DNA from: JBCBKP01 sp038521625
GTDB lineage: Bacteria; Planctomycetota; Phycisphaerae; Phycisphaerales; UBA1924
Assembly (NCBI GenBank): GCA_038521625.1
Contig: JBCBKP010000029.1
Coordinates: 1-40,192 of the forward strand
DNA: 40,192 nucleotides
Direction: 5' to 3'
Under the pieces are notes generated by a model, which ran no database searches, was not told the origin of the DNA, and saw nothing but the letters and a program-made list of their open reading frames with translations. Positions 17,008 through 24,022 of this stretch are shown piece after piece (the first letter of the stretch is position 1; every line of letters begins with the position of its first letter). Made by a program: the position numbers and the translations under genes.

Positions 17008-18189
17008 TCAGGCGATCGCCGGCTCGGCGGCCCGCGGCACGGCGATGCCGAGGATCCGCGCGATGTGGCCCGCCGCCTCGTCCGCGGCGCAGTGGCCCGC
17101 GAAGAGCTCGCAGATCGCGCCGAGATCGTGCTGCTGCTGGCGTGCGATCTCGGGTCGGGAGAGCAGGCGGAGGGCGGCGGCGGCGATCGGTTCGGGCCCG
17201 TCGAAGTGCGGGATCAGTTCGGGCACGATGCGGCGCGACGCGAGCAGGTTCGGCAGGCAGAACATCGGGGTCCGGACCAGCCAGCGGGCGACGAGGTGGT
17301 AGAGCAGCCGGCTGGAGCGGTAGACCACGACCATCGGCGTCTGCTGGCGAGCGACCTGGAGCGTGACCGTGCCGCTGACGACCAGCGCGAGGTCGGCCCA
17401 CCGGGCGACCGCCTCGGCGTTGGCGCGCGCGGCCGGAACGCCTTCGGGCCAGCCGCCGTGCAGTCCGGCGAGCTCTCTGAGCGATGCTTCGGCGTCCTCG
17501 CTCGCGGCCGCGACCACCGCCTCGGCGGTCGGGTGGCGCCGTTTGATGGTTCGGAAGGCCTCGAGCAGCAGCGGGAAGTTCTTGCGGAGCTCGGCGGGCC
17601 TCGAGCCGGGCATGAGCGCGATGCGGGGCCCGTTCTGCGGCCAGTCGCTCGCCACGGCCTCGAGATCGGCCTCGTCGGGGGCCTTGTCGAAGATGGGGTG
17701 GCCGACGAACCGGGCCGGGACGCCGCGGACGGTGAAGTATCGCTCCTCGAAGGGCAGGAGGCAGCAGACGAAATCGGTCAGACGGCGCAGCTTCTTGACG
17801 CGCCAGGGCCCCCACGCCCAGACCTGCGGCGCGACGAGATGGACGACCTTGGCGCCGGCCCGCTTGGCGATGGCGCAGATCGGGAAGTTGGCGGCCGGCG
17901 AGTCGACGGGGACGTGCAGATCGATCGGGTTGTCTGCGATCCACTCCCGGACGCGCTGGTTGATCCGTTGGTGCTCGAGGATCTTGCCGATCCCGGGGAC
18001 GCCCATGACGGCGTCCTTGCCGGTCCGCTCGACGATGGTCGCGCCGGCTGCGCCCATCTTGGGCCCGCCCCAGGCGAACATCTCGAGCTCCGGGTGCCGC
18101 TCGCGCAGGCGCGAGATGACCGCGGAGGCGTGATCGTCGCCGCTCGGCTCGAAGCCGGTGAACAGGATGCGTTTGGGTCGGTCGGGCAC
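17008..18189 (-). CDS. lpxB: Lipid-A-disaccharide synthase
   Basis: LpxB joins UDP-2,3-diacylglucosamine and lipid X to form the lipid A disaccharide at the inner membrane. The 393-aa GT-B protein has the N-terminal FTGFEPSGDDHASA (usual AGExSGD), the D-x-P region PVDSPAANFP, VAPQVWAWGPWRVKKL, LPFEERYF with GHPIFDK, and LMPGSRPAELRKNFP. A C-terminal SGTVTLQVARQQTPMVVVYR and LPNLLASRRIVPEL follow. In the SGTxTLE motif the Glu is Gln here. Length is normal. The GTG start is 39 bp downstream of the response-regulator stop. Its presence implies a lipid A-bearing outer membrane; no lpxA, lpxC or lpxD is nearby. Confidence 0.92.
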   Translation of the reverse strand: MPDRPKRILFTGFEPSGDDHASAVISRLRERHPELEMFAWGGPKMGAAGATIVERTGKDAVMGVPGIGKILEHQRINQRVREWIADNPIDLHVPVDSPAANFPICAIAKRAGAKVVHLVAPQVWAWGPWRVKKLRRLTDFVCCLLPFEERYFTVRGVPARFVGHPIFDKAPDEADLEAVASDWPQNGPRIALMPGSRPAELRKNFPLLLEAFRTIKRRHPTAEAVVAAASEDAEASLRELAGLHGGWPEGVPAARANAEAVARWADLALVVSGTVTLQVARQQTPMVVVYRSSRLLYHLVARWLVRTPMFCLPNLLASRRIVPELIPHFDGPEPIAAAALRLLSRPEIARQQQHDLGAICELFAGHCAADEAAGHIARILGIAVPRAAEPAIA

Positions 18190-18228
18190 GGGTCAGTGGT
18201 ATAGCCCGCTGGGAGGATCGGGGCCCGG

Positions 18229-18852
18229 TCAGAATCCCGCCTCGCCCAACCAGCGGGAGGGGCGGGTGCCCAGCGCCGAGGCGATCATGGCGAGCGAATC
18301 GAGGCTGGGCAGGTGGGTGCCGCGCTCGACCGAGCTCAGCTGGCTGACGGAGACGCCGGAGGCCTCGCTGAGTTCCTTGAGGGTCCAGCCGCGGCCGGTG
18401 CGTTCGAGGCGGATCTGGCGTCCGAGCTCGGCGCGGAGACGGTCGTGGGCGGATTTGCCGAGGCCCTCGCTCTCGGCCGCCTGCGAGAGGACACGCCGGA
18501 GGTCGTCGGCGGAGAACGGCTTGGCGACGTAGTCGAAGACGTCCTGCTTGAAGGTCGAGCGCATGCTGTCGAGGGACGGGTAGCCGGTCACGACGATGAC
18601 GCAGAGGCGGGGCCAGCGTTTGCGGATCTCGGCGAGCACCTCCTCGCCGAGGGCGTCGCCCATCTTGATGTCGAGCAGCACGAGCTCGGGGAGGCGCTTC
18701 TCGCAGGTCTCGTAGAGGGCGTCGGGCTCGGCGACGACGCGGACGCGGTGGCCGTCGTCCTCGAGGAGCGAGCGGAGATACTCGCGGAAATCGGCGTCGT
18801 CGTCGATCGCGACGACGTCGAGTGAGGGTGCTGGCTCGAGTGTCGTGCTCAC
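18229..18852 (-). CDS. Response regulator with XRE-family HTH output domain
   Basis: The 207-aa protein has a receiver domain (about 11-128) with acidic residues Asp17-Asp19, phosphoacceptor Asp61 in LVLLDIKMG, Thr89 in VVTGY and Lys111 in AKPF. After a short linker, a helix-turn-helix of the XRE/Cro type covers about 144-200 (LGRQIRLERTGRGWTLKELSE, SVSQLSSVERGTHLPSL). Receiver domains are more often coupled to OmpR, NarL or NtrC outputs, so this combination is uncommon. The GTG start overlaps the kinase stop as GTGA, hence the partner is the upstream histidine kinase. Target genes are unknown. Confidence 0.9.
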   Translation of the reverse strand: MSTTLEPAPSLDVVAIDDDADFREYLRSLLEDDGHRVRVVAEPDALYETCEKRLPELVLLDIKMGDALGEEVLAEIRKRWPRLCVIVVTGYPSLDSMRSTFKQDVFDYVAKPFSADDLRRVLSQAAESEGLGKSAHDRLRAELGRQIRLERTGRGWTLKELSEASGVSVSQLSSVERGTHLPSLDSLAMIASALGTRPSRWLGEAGF

Positions 18853-20318
18853 GCGGTCGGGCTCTCGCTCGGCTGGTCCTCGGCGACGCTGGCCTGCTCG
18901 GCCTGGCGGGCCGGGAGCATCACCTCGAACGCCGCTCCCGGTCCGTCTGTGCGGTTCTGGGCGATGATTGTACCGAGATGCTCCCTGACGATGCCCTCGG
19001 CGACTGCGAGGCCGAGACCGGTGCCCTTCGCGTCCAGGCGGGTCGAGACGAAGGGCTCGAACAGGCTCGGGAGGACCTCGGGCTCGATGCCGGGGCCGTG
19101 ATCGAGGACCCGAGCACTGACCCACGGGCAGTCGTCGCGTTCGAAGAGGCTGGCCTCGACGCGGATCCGCGGCTCGCCCGTCCGGGTCGCGTCCACCGCG
19201 TTGCGGATCAGGTTCACGAACACCTGCACGAGCCGATCGGCGTCCGCGTCGATCACGAGGTCGTCCGGGATGTCGACCTCGATCGCGCTCCGGCCGACAC
19301 GGCGGTCCAGTCGGACGAGCGTCGCGGCCTCGCGGGCGACCTCACGGAGATTGCACGCGGCGTAGTGAGGCGGGCGAGCGCGGGCGAAGTCGGTCAGCCC
19401 CTCGCTGAGCCGCTCGAGCCTGCCGACGACCCTCGCGAGCAGCTGCGTCTGCGAGGCGGAGAGCTGCTCGCCCTCGACGAGGCGGTCGGCGAGACCCTTA
19501 ACGACGGCGAGGGGCGTGTTGATCTCGTGGGCGATTCCGGCCGAGAGCATTCCCAGGCTGGCGAGCCGATCGGCCCCCTCGAGGCTTCGGCGGGCGTTCT
19601 CGAGGAGGTGGTTCTTGCGTTTCAGATCGCTCGCCACGCGCTCGAGCCGATCCAGGGCGTCCGCGAGCTCGCCCTCGCGTCTCCGCAGGGCAAGGACCGA
19701 GGCGTTCCGCGACCGCATGATCTCGCCGAGCTCGTCGCGCGGGATGAGCTCGTCGGCCACGATCTCGCGCGCGCGGTCGCCGCGCTGCACCGCGCGGTCC
19801 GCCTCGAGCGTCCGCCGGATCGGGCCGTAGACGTGCTGCGGGAGCACGAACATCTCGAGGAAGAGCGCGATGACGGCGTAGATCGTCAGGATCAGGATGA
19901 CGACCAGGAGGTAGACCTTCGGCGCCGCCTCGCGTGCCTCGGTCAGCGTGACCTCGGCCAGACGGACCCGGCCGCCGTCGATCTCGACCGCCATCGCGCC
20001 GGCGCTCGGACGCTCGATCCGCACCGGTGTGCCGGCCGCGGACATGATGCGCCGCGCCTGGGCTGGCGAGAGCCCGAGCGCCCCGGCCTCGCCCTCGCGG
20101 ATCGACTCGCCGGGCCCCTGGAAGACCTCCGGCGCGCTGAGCATGCTCTGTGCCCGGGTCACCTCCGCCTCGCGCACGACCCCGGCGATCCCGGGGCGGA
20201 GCGCGAGCAGCAGGAGCGCCGCGAGGGCGAGCGAGAAGAGCGTGTGGAGCAGGATCAGCTTCTTGCGGATCTTGAGCCCGCTGAAGAAGCCGCCGGGCTT
20301 GGCGTCCAGACGCTGCAC
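18849..20318 (-). CDS. Membrane sensor histidine kinase
   Basis: The 489-aa kinase has a membrane helix at about 20-41, a periplasmic sensor of about 95 residues with no family I recognise, and a second helix at about 135-158. A HAMP-like and coiled-coil region follows (160-250). The HisKA motif is LGMLSAGIAHEINTPLAVV with His264. The HATPase domain shows N box VNLIRNAVDAT, G1 DHGPGIEP, F box LFEPFVSTR and G2 GTGLGLAVAEGIV. The GTG at 20318 is preceded by TATCGT ending 5 nt upstream, suggesting a leaderless mRNA. It forms a two-gene operon with the response regulator. The signal sensed is unknown. Confidence 0.93.
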   Translation of the reverse strand: MQRLDAKPGGFFSGLKIRKKLILLHTLFSLALAALLLLALRPGIAGVVREAEVTRAQSMLSAPEVFQGPGESIREGEAGALGLSPAQARRIMSAAGTPVRIERPSAGAMAVEIDGGRVRLAEVTLTEAREAAPKVYLLVVILILTIYAVIALFLEMFVLPQHVYGPIRRTLEADRAVQRGDRAREIVADELIPRDELGEIMRSRNASVLALRRREGELADALDRLERVASDLKRKNHLLENARRSLEGADRLASLGMLSAGIAHEINTPLAVVKGLADRLVEGEQLSASQTQLLARVVGRLERLSEGLTDFARARPPHYAACNLREVAREAATLVRLDRRVGRSAIEVDIPDDLVIDADADRLVQVFVNLIRNAVDATRTGEPRIRVEASLFERDDCPWVSARVLDHGPGIEPEVLPSLFEPFVSTRLDAKGTGLGLAVAEGIVREHLGTIIAQNRTDGPGAAFEVMLPARQAEQASVAEDQPSESPTA

Positions 20319-20323
20319 GCGGA

Positions 20324-20329
20324 ACGATA
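20324..20329 (-). promoter_or_regulatory. Putative -10 element (TATCGT) for kinase-regulator operon
   Basis: On the minus strand TATCGT, then TCCGC, then the kinase GTG. TATCGT matches TATAAT at 4 of 6 positions. Confidence 0.45.
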
Positions 20330-20355
20330 CGGCCCGCCGGCGCGGGCCGCGGGCC

Positions 20356-20361
20356 TACATT
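20356..20361 (+). promoter_or_regulatory. Putative -10 element (TACATT) for rsmB-like gene
   Basis: TACATT on the plus strand predicts a transcription start at about 20367-20368. It faces away from the kinase promoter, so both divergent promoters fit in fewer than 50 bp. Confidence 0.4.
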
Positions 20362-20366
20362 CGTCG

Positions 20367-21728
20367 ATCGCCGGCACCCGCACATCGAATCCCCCGCGCG
20401 ACGGTCGGCCCGGAGGCGGGCGGGACGCGGCGCTCGACGCGCTCGCGGGCGCGGCGGCGCGATTCCCGGATCTTCTGCCGATCGAGCCGGATCTGAGCGG
20501 GCTCGACGACCGCGAGAGCGGACTGGCCCGGGCGCTCGTGCGGGAGGGCACGGTGCGCTGGGCGACGATCGAGTCGCTCGCGTCGCGGTTCGCGAGCCGG
20601 CCGATCGCGTCGCTCGACGCGCCGGTGCGGGCGGCGATCGTCGGCGGCGGGGCGCAGCTGCTCTTCCTGGACCGCGTCCCGGACCACGCGGCCATCCACG
20701 CGACCGTCGAGTGGGCCAAGCGCCGGGCGGCGAAGGCGTCCGGCCTGGTCAACGCGCTGCTGCGCCGGCTGAGCGAGATCAGGACGGAGCACTCCCGGGA
20801 GGCTTGGCGGCACGAGCGCGACGCCCTGCCGCTCGCCGATGGCACGGCGCTGGTGCTGCGTGAGGCGCTGCTTCCTGAGCCCATGGACCGGCGGCTCGCC
20901 GCGGCGTGCAGCCTCCCCGTCGGCGTCGTCCGCGGCTGGATCGAGCGTTTCGGTGAGGACGAGGCGTCGCGGCTCGCCCGGCACGCGCTCGTGCGCCCTC
21001 CGACCGTGCTGAACGTCGCGCACGCGACCGTGCCGGTCGACGACTCGGTGCCGCACGACGAGGTCGGCTCGGCGGTTTGGACCGGCGGGCCCGGCGAGCT
21101 GGGCGGCTTCCTCGAGACACGCCAGGACGTCTGGGTCCAGGACGCGTCGTCTTCGGCGACGCTCGCGCTCGCGGGCGGGATTCGTCCGCGGAGCGTGGTG
21201 GACCTTTGCGCGGGGCTCGGCACCAAGACGCGCCAGATCGAGCGTCTGTTCCCGGAAGCGCGGGTGATCGCGGCCGACGTCGACGACGCGCGCCTCCGCG
21301 AGCTGCGTTCGCGCTACGAGGGGTCGGAGCGGGTGACGGTGTGCCACGCCGACGAAGCGGGCGCGACCGTCGGCAGCGAGGGCGCCGAACTGGTGCTGCT
21401 CGACGTGCCGTGCACGAACTCCGGCGTGCTGCCGCGCCGGCCCGAGGCCCGCTACCGGCTCGGCTCGCGGCAGGCCGAGCGCCTCGCCGAGATCCAGGAC
21501 GGGATCGTCGCCCGGGGGGCCTCGTTGCTGGCGCCCGGGGGCAAGCTCCTCTACGCGACGTGCTCGATCGAGCACGAGGAGAACGAGGCCCGGGTCGAAT
21601 CGGCCGTGGGGCGGTACGGTCTGCGGCTCGAGCGGGCCGCGCCGCGTTCGCCCCGCGGGCTTCCGGGCGACCCGCCGATGCGGTACGCGGACGGCGCGTT
21701 CGCGGCGCTGCTGGGAGGCGGCGGCTGA
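20367..21728 (+). CDS. rsmB: 16S rRNA (cytosine-5)-methyltransferase, RsmB/Sun-like
   Basis: The protein has an N-terminal NusB-like RNA-binding domain (numbering from 20367, about 18-140: LDAPVRAAIVGGGAQLLFLD, KASGLVNALLRRL) and a C-terminal RNA m5C methyltransferase domain. The SAM motif is DLCAGLGTKT (279-288), where DLCAAPGGKT is usual. Motif IV Cys349 is in DVPCTNSGVLPRRPEARYR, and the catalytic motif VI Cys399 is in YATCSIEHEENE; both cysteines are present, so activity is likely. No ATG, GTG or TTG lies between the kinase promoter and the start of the NusB domain; the first GTG in frame is 20538, which would cut into that domain. ATC 20367 lies 5 nt after a TACATT hexamer and is used here as best guess. 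A GTG at 20244 would overlap the kinase. Confidence 0.88.
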   Translation: MAGTRTSNPPRDGRPGGGRDAALDALAGAAARFPDLLPIEPDLSGLDDRESGLARALVREGTVRWATIESLASRFASRPIASLDAPVRAAIVGGGAQLLFLDRVPDHAAIHATVEWAKRRAAKASGLVNALLRRLSEIRTEHSREAWRHERDALPLADGTALVLREALLPEPMDRRLAAACSLPVGVVRGWIERFGEDEASRLARHALVRPPTVLNVAHATVPVDDSVPHDEVGSAVWTGGPGELGGFLETRQDVWVQDASSSATLALAGGIRPRSVVDLCAGLGTKTRQIERLFPEARVIAADVDDARLRELRSRYEGSERVTVCHADEAGATVGSEGAELVLLDVPCTNSGVLPRRPEARYRLGSRQAERLAEIQDGIVARGASLLAPGGKLLYATCSIEHEENEARVESAVGRYGLRLERAAPRSPRGLPGDPPMRYADGAFAALLGGGG

Positions 21729-21760
21729 CCGCCCGCCCGCCCGGAAGACGTGTGGGCCGG

Positions 21761-21766
21761 TACACT
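21761..21766 (+). promoter_or_regulatory. Putative -10 element (TACACT) for PTS IIA gene
   Basis: TACACT within GGTACACTTGCCGC gives +1 near 21773 and a 26-nt leader containing CAGGAGAG before ATG 21799. Almost the same 14-mer occurs before the ispA-like gene. Confidence 0.4.
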
Positions 21767-21798
21767 TGCCGCTCGCGCAGCAGGAGAGTCTGGGTCTC

Positions 21799-22254
21799 AT
21801 GAACTTGCTGGACATCATCTCGCCGGACTGCATCCGAGCGCCGCTGCAGGCCACCGAGAAGCGTTCCGTGATCGAGGAGCTCGTCGGCGTCCTCGAGGCG
21901 GCGGGTCGGGTGAGCGACGCGCCGACGCTGCTCGAGGCGGTGTGGACGCGAGAGCAGACCAAGACGACCGGCATCGGTCACGGGCTGGCGATCCCGCACA
22001 GCAAGTCCGCGGCGGTGGATGAGCCCGCGATCGCGATCGGGCGTCCGTCGACACCGCTGGAGTTCGATTCGCTCGACGGCAAGCCGGTCCGCCTGGTCGT
22101 GCTGCTCGCGAGCCCGGTCGACCGAACGCCCGAGCACATCAACGCGCTCGCGAAGATCAGCAAGATCATGAGCGTCGACGAGTTCCGGGCCAGGCTCTAC
22201 GAGTCGGAGACGCCCGAGACAATCTACGAGCTGCTCAAGAGCCAGCAGTCGTAG
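21799..22254 (+). CDS. PTS EIIA (fructose/nitrogen-type, PtsN-like)
   Basis: The 151-aa cytoplasmic domain belongs to the EIIA-Fru/Ntr family, which accepts phosphate from HPr/NPr on a His; PtsN-type members regulate rather than transport. The phospho-acceptor is His67 in GIGHGLAIPHSKS. Other family segments are TLLEAVWTREQTKTT and VVLLASPVDRTPEHINALAKIS. The protein consists of this domain alone, with no EIIB or EIIC partner nearby, which supports a regulatory PtsN-like role. The ATG at 21799 has AGGAGAG 11 nt upstream. The gene overlaps the 3' end of the convergent TolQ-like gene by 20 bp. Confidence 0.88.
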   Translation: MNLLDIISPDCIRAPLQATEKRSVIEELVGVLEAAGRVSDAPTLLEAVWTREQTKTTGIGHGLAIPHSKSAAVDEPAIAIGRPSTPLEFDSLDGKPVRLVVLLASPVDRTPEHINALAKISKIMSVDEFRARLYESETPETIYELLKSQQS

Positions 22255-22876
22255 GCTCGGCCCTCGCCACCGCCGTGGCCCCGATCAACTCGATCCGGTC
22301 CAGGGCGCGCTCGGTCTGCACGCGGAAGATCGCGTACGGGAACAGCGTGATCAGCGCGACCGTCAAACCGAATGCGGTCGTGAACAGCGCCTCCGAGATG
22401 CCGGCGGCGACGAGCGAGGGGTCGGCGATCGTCTCGTCGGCGCCGATGAGCCCGAAGCTGTCGATGATGCCGGTCACGGTGCCCAGGATGCCGAGCATCG
22501 GGGCGGCGGCGATGATCGCGCCGTGCGCGGCGGCGAAGCGCTCGAAAGGGCGACGGGCCCGTTCCGCCAGGGCCTGGGCGAGCGGGCCGGAGGTGGCCGG
22601 CGGCTTCGGTTCCTTGCTGAGAAGCAGCGAGACCAGCCGCCCGTAGAGCGTGCGGTCCTCGGCGGCCCTGGCCCGGGCCCGCTCAAGCGGGGCCTCACGG
22701 AGCGCCTCGACGAGCCCGGCGATGCGGCGCCCGGATCCCGGCCCGTGCTGGGCGATGAAGAAGAGGGTGCGTTCGACGCTGAGGCAGACCGAGACGAGGG
22801 CGAGGGCCGTGAGCGGGAACATGACCCAGCCGCCCCGCTCGAACAGGTCGGTTGCCGTTTGGAAGATGCCCGCCAT
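22235..22876 (-). CDS. MotA/TolQ/ExbB-family proton channel protein
   Basis: The 213-aa inner-membrane protein has three membrane helices (about 14-38, 118-140 and 160-185) in the TolQ/ExbB layout: a short N-terminal segment, a cytoplasmic loop rich in Ala, Arg and Glu (40-115), and the conserved helix pair starting AAAPMLGILGTVTGIIDSF with a Pro/Gly-rich entry and ISEALFTTAFGLTVALITLFPY. Such proteins form the proton channel that powers outer-membrane transport together with an ExbD/TolR partner. No partner gene is adjacent here, so the physiological system cannot be named. The ATG has a TAACAT hexamer exactly 6 nt upstream, pointing to a leaderless mRNA. Confidence 0.9.
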   Translation of the reverse strand: MAGIFQTATDLFERGGWVMFPLTALALVSVCLSVERTLFFIAQHGPGSGRRIAGLVEALREAPLERARARAAEDRTLYGRLVSLLLSKEPKPPATSGPLAQALAERARRPFERFAAAHGAIIAAAPMLGILGTVTGIIDSFGLIGADETIADPSLVAAGISEALFTTAFGLTVALITLFPYAIFRVQTERALDRIELIGATAVARAEPTTAGS

Positions 22877-22882
22877 CGTGGG

Positions 22883-22888
22883 ATGTTA
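22883..22888 (-). promoter_or_regulatory. Putative -10 element (TAACAT) for TolQ-like gene
   Basis: On the minus strand TAACAT, then CCCACG, then ATG. The 6-nt gap puts +1 on the A of the start codon. Confidence 0.5.
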
Positions 22889-22896
22889 GCGTTCGG

Positions 22897-22902
22897 TACA
22901 CT
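22897..22902 (+). promoter_or_regulatory. Putative -10 element (TACACT) for ispA-like gene
   Basis: TACACT, then TCCCGC, then ATG 22909 on the plus strand. It stands 8 bp from the divergent -10 of the TolQ-like gene. Confidence 0.5.
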
Positions 22903-22908
22903 TCCCGC

Positions 22909-23865
22909 ATGAAGACTGCGGCCGTGGAGCCCAAGCCCGTGCCCTCGCCCGAGGCCATCACCGGACTGACCGCGACGATCGATTCGCTGATCGAGGACCG
23001 GCTCGACCGCCTGCCGGACGGGCGGGCGCTCCGTGATGCCATGAAGTACGCGGCGCTGGGTCCCGGCAAGCGGGTCCGACCGGTGCTCGCGATGCGGTGC
23101 GCCGAGGCGGCGGGCGGGCGTCACGGTCTATCGCCCGGAGCGGCGCACGAGGCCGCTCAGAACGCGGCGGTCGCGGTGGAGTTGCTGCACGCGTTCAGCC
23201 TGGTGCACGATGATCTCCCGGCGCTGGACGACGACGACCTGCGCCGTGGGCGGCCGACGCTGCACGTGCACGCGGGCGAGGCGATGGCGGTGCTGGCGGG
23301 CGACGCGCTGCTGAACGCGAGCTTCCTGGTGCTGCTCCGGGGCGAGTCCGACGCCGGCGTCGGCGGGCGGCTGGCGCGCGAGCTGGCCGAGGGCACGCAC
23401 GGGATGGTCGCGGGGCAGGTTTTCGACACGCTCGGCGGCGTTCCCGAGGAGGAGGCCGGCGGCGGCGACGAGGCGGCGCTCCGTCGGATCCACGAGCTCA
23501 AGACCGGTGCGCTGCTGCGCGCCGCGTGCCGGATGGGCGCGATCGCGGGGCTGGCCGCCGCCGGAGAATCGGGCGACGGGCGAACCCTCGACGCGATCAC
23601 GCGCTACTCGGAGGCGGTCGGGCTGATCTTCCAGATCGTCGACGACCTGATCGACGTGGAGCAGTCGGCCGAGCACACCGGCAAGCGGACTGGCAAGGAC
23701 GAGGGGGCCGGCAAGATGACGTTCCCGAAGGTGATCGGCGTCGAGGCGAGCCGGCGGGAGCTCGGTCGGCTCGAGGACGAGGCGCTCGAGTCCGCGGCCT
23801 CGATCGGGGCCTCGGCCGAGCCGCTGGTGTCGATCGTCCGCTGGCTGACGGTGCGGACGAGATAG
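22909..23865 (+). CDS. ispA: Short-chain polyprenyl diphosphate synthase (farnesyl-type)
   Basis: The 318-aa enzyme condenses IPP with allylic diphosphates. The first Asp-rich motif is DDLPALD (101-107) followed by DDDLRRGRPTLH. The second is FQIVDDLIDVE (241-251). GPGKRVRPVL near 51-60 binds IPP. The fifth residue before the first motif is Phe96 (HAFSLVHDD), and the motif has the DDxxxxD spacing; in bacterial FPP synthases an aromatic residue here stops elongation at C15, so farnesyl diphosphate is the predicted product. It is followed by dxs, giving a small isoprenoid cluster. A C20 product cannot be excluded. ATG 22909 is fixed by the leaderless-type -10. Confidence 0.9.
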   Translation: MKTAAVEPKPVPSPEAITGLTATIDSLIEDRLDRLPDGRALRDAMKYAALGPGKRVRPVLAMRCAEAAGGRHGLSPGAAHEAAQNAAVAVELLHAFSLVHDDLPALDDDDLRRGRPTLHVHAGEAMAVLAGDALLNASFLVLLRGESDAGVGGRLARELAEGTHGMVAGQVFDTLGGVPEEEAGGGDEAALRRIHELKTGALLRAACRMGAIAGLAAAGESGDGRTLDAITRYSEAVGLIFQIVDDLIDVEQSAEHTGKRTGKDEGAGKMTFPKVIGVEASRRELGRLEDEALESAASIGASAEPLVSIVRWLTVRTR

Positions 23866-24022
23866 GCGGGAGCCACGAAACGGTCGGAGTCGGTCGACGA
23901 AGACCTCTACGATCGGGCGAGAATCGGATCGGGATCGGGTTGGCGGTGCCCGGAAGGACTCCGGGGCGAACGAGCGGGCTTTATCGGGCGACCGATGGGG
24001 CCGAAGGAAGGATGGGCCGAGG

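Noticed and set aside
18822..20366. N-terminal extension of the rsmB frame across the whole histidine kinase
   Set aside because: It is the antisense of the kinase gene and of biased composition; the promoter-like TACATT at 20356 also argues for a start at or after 20367.
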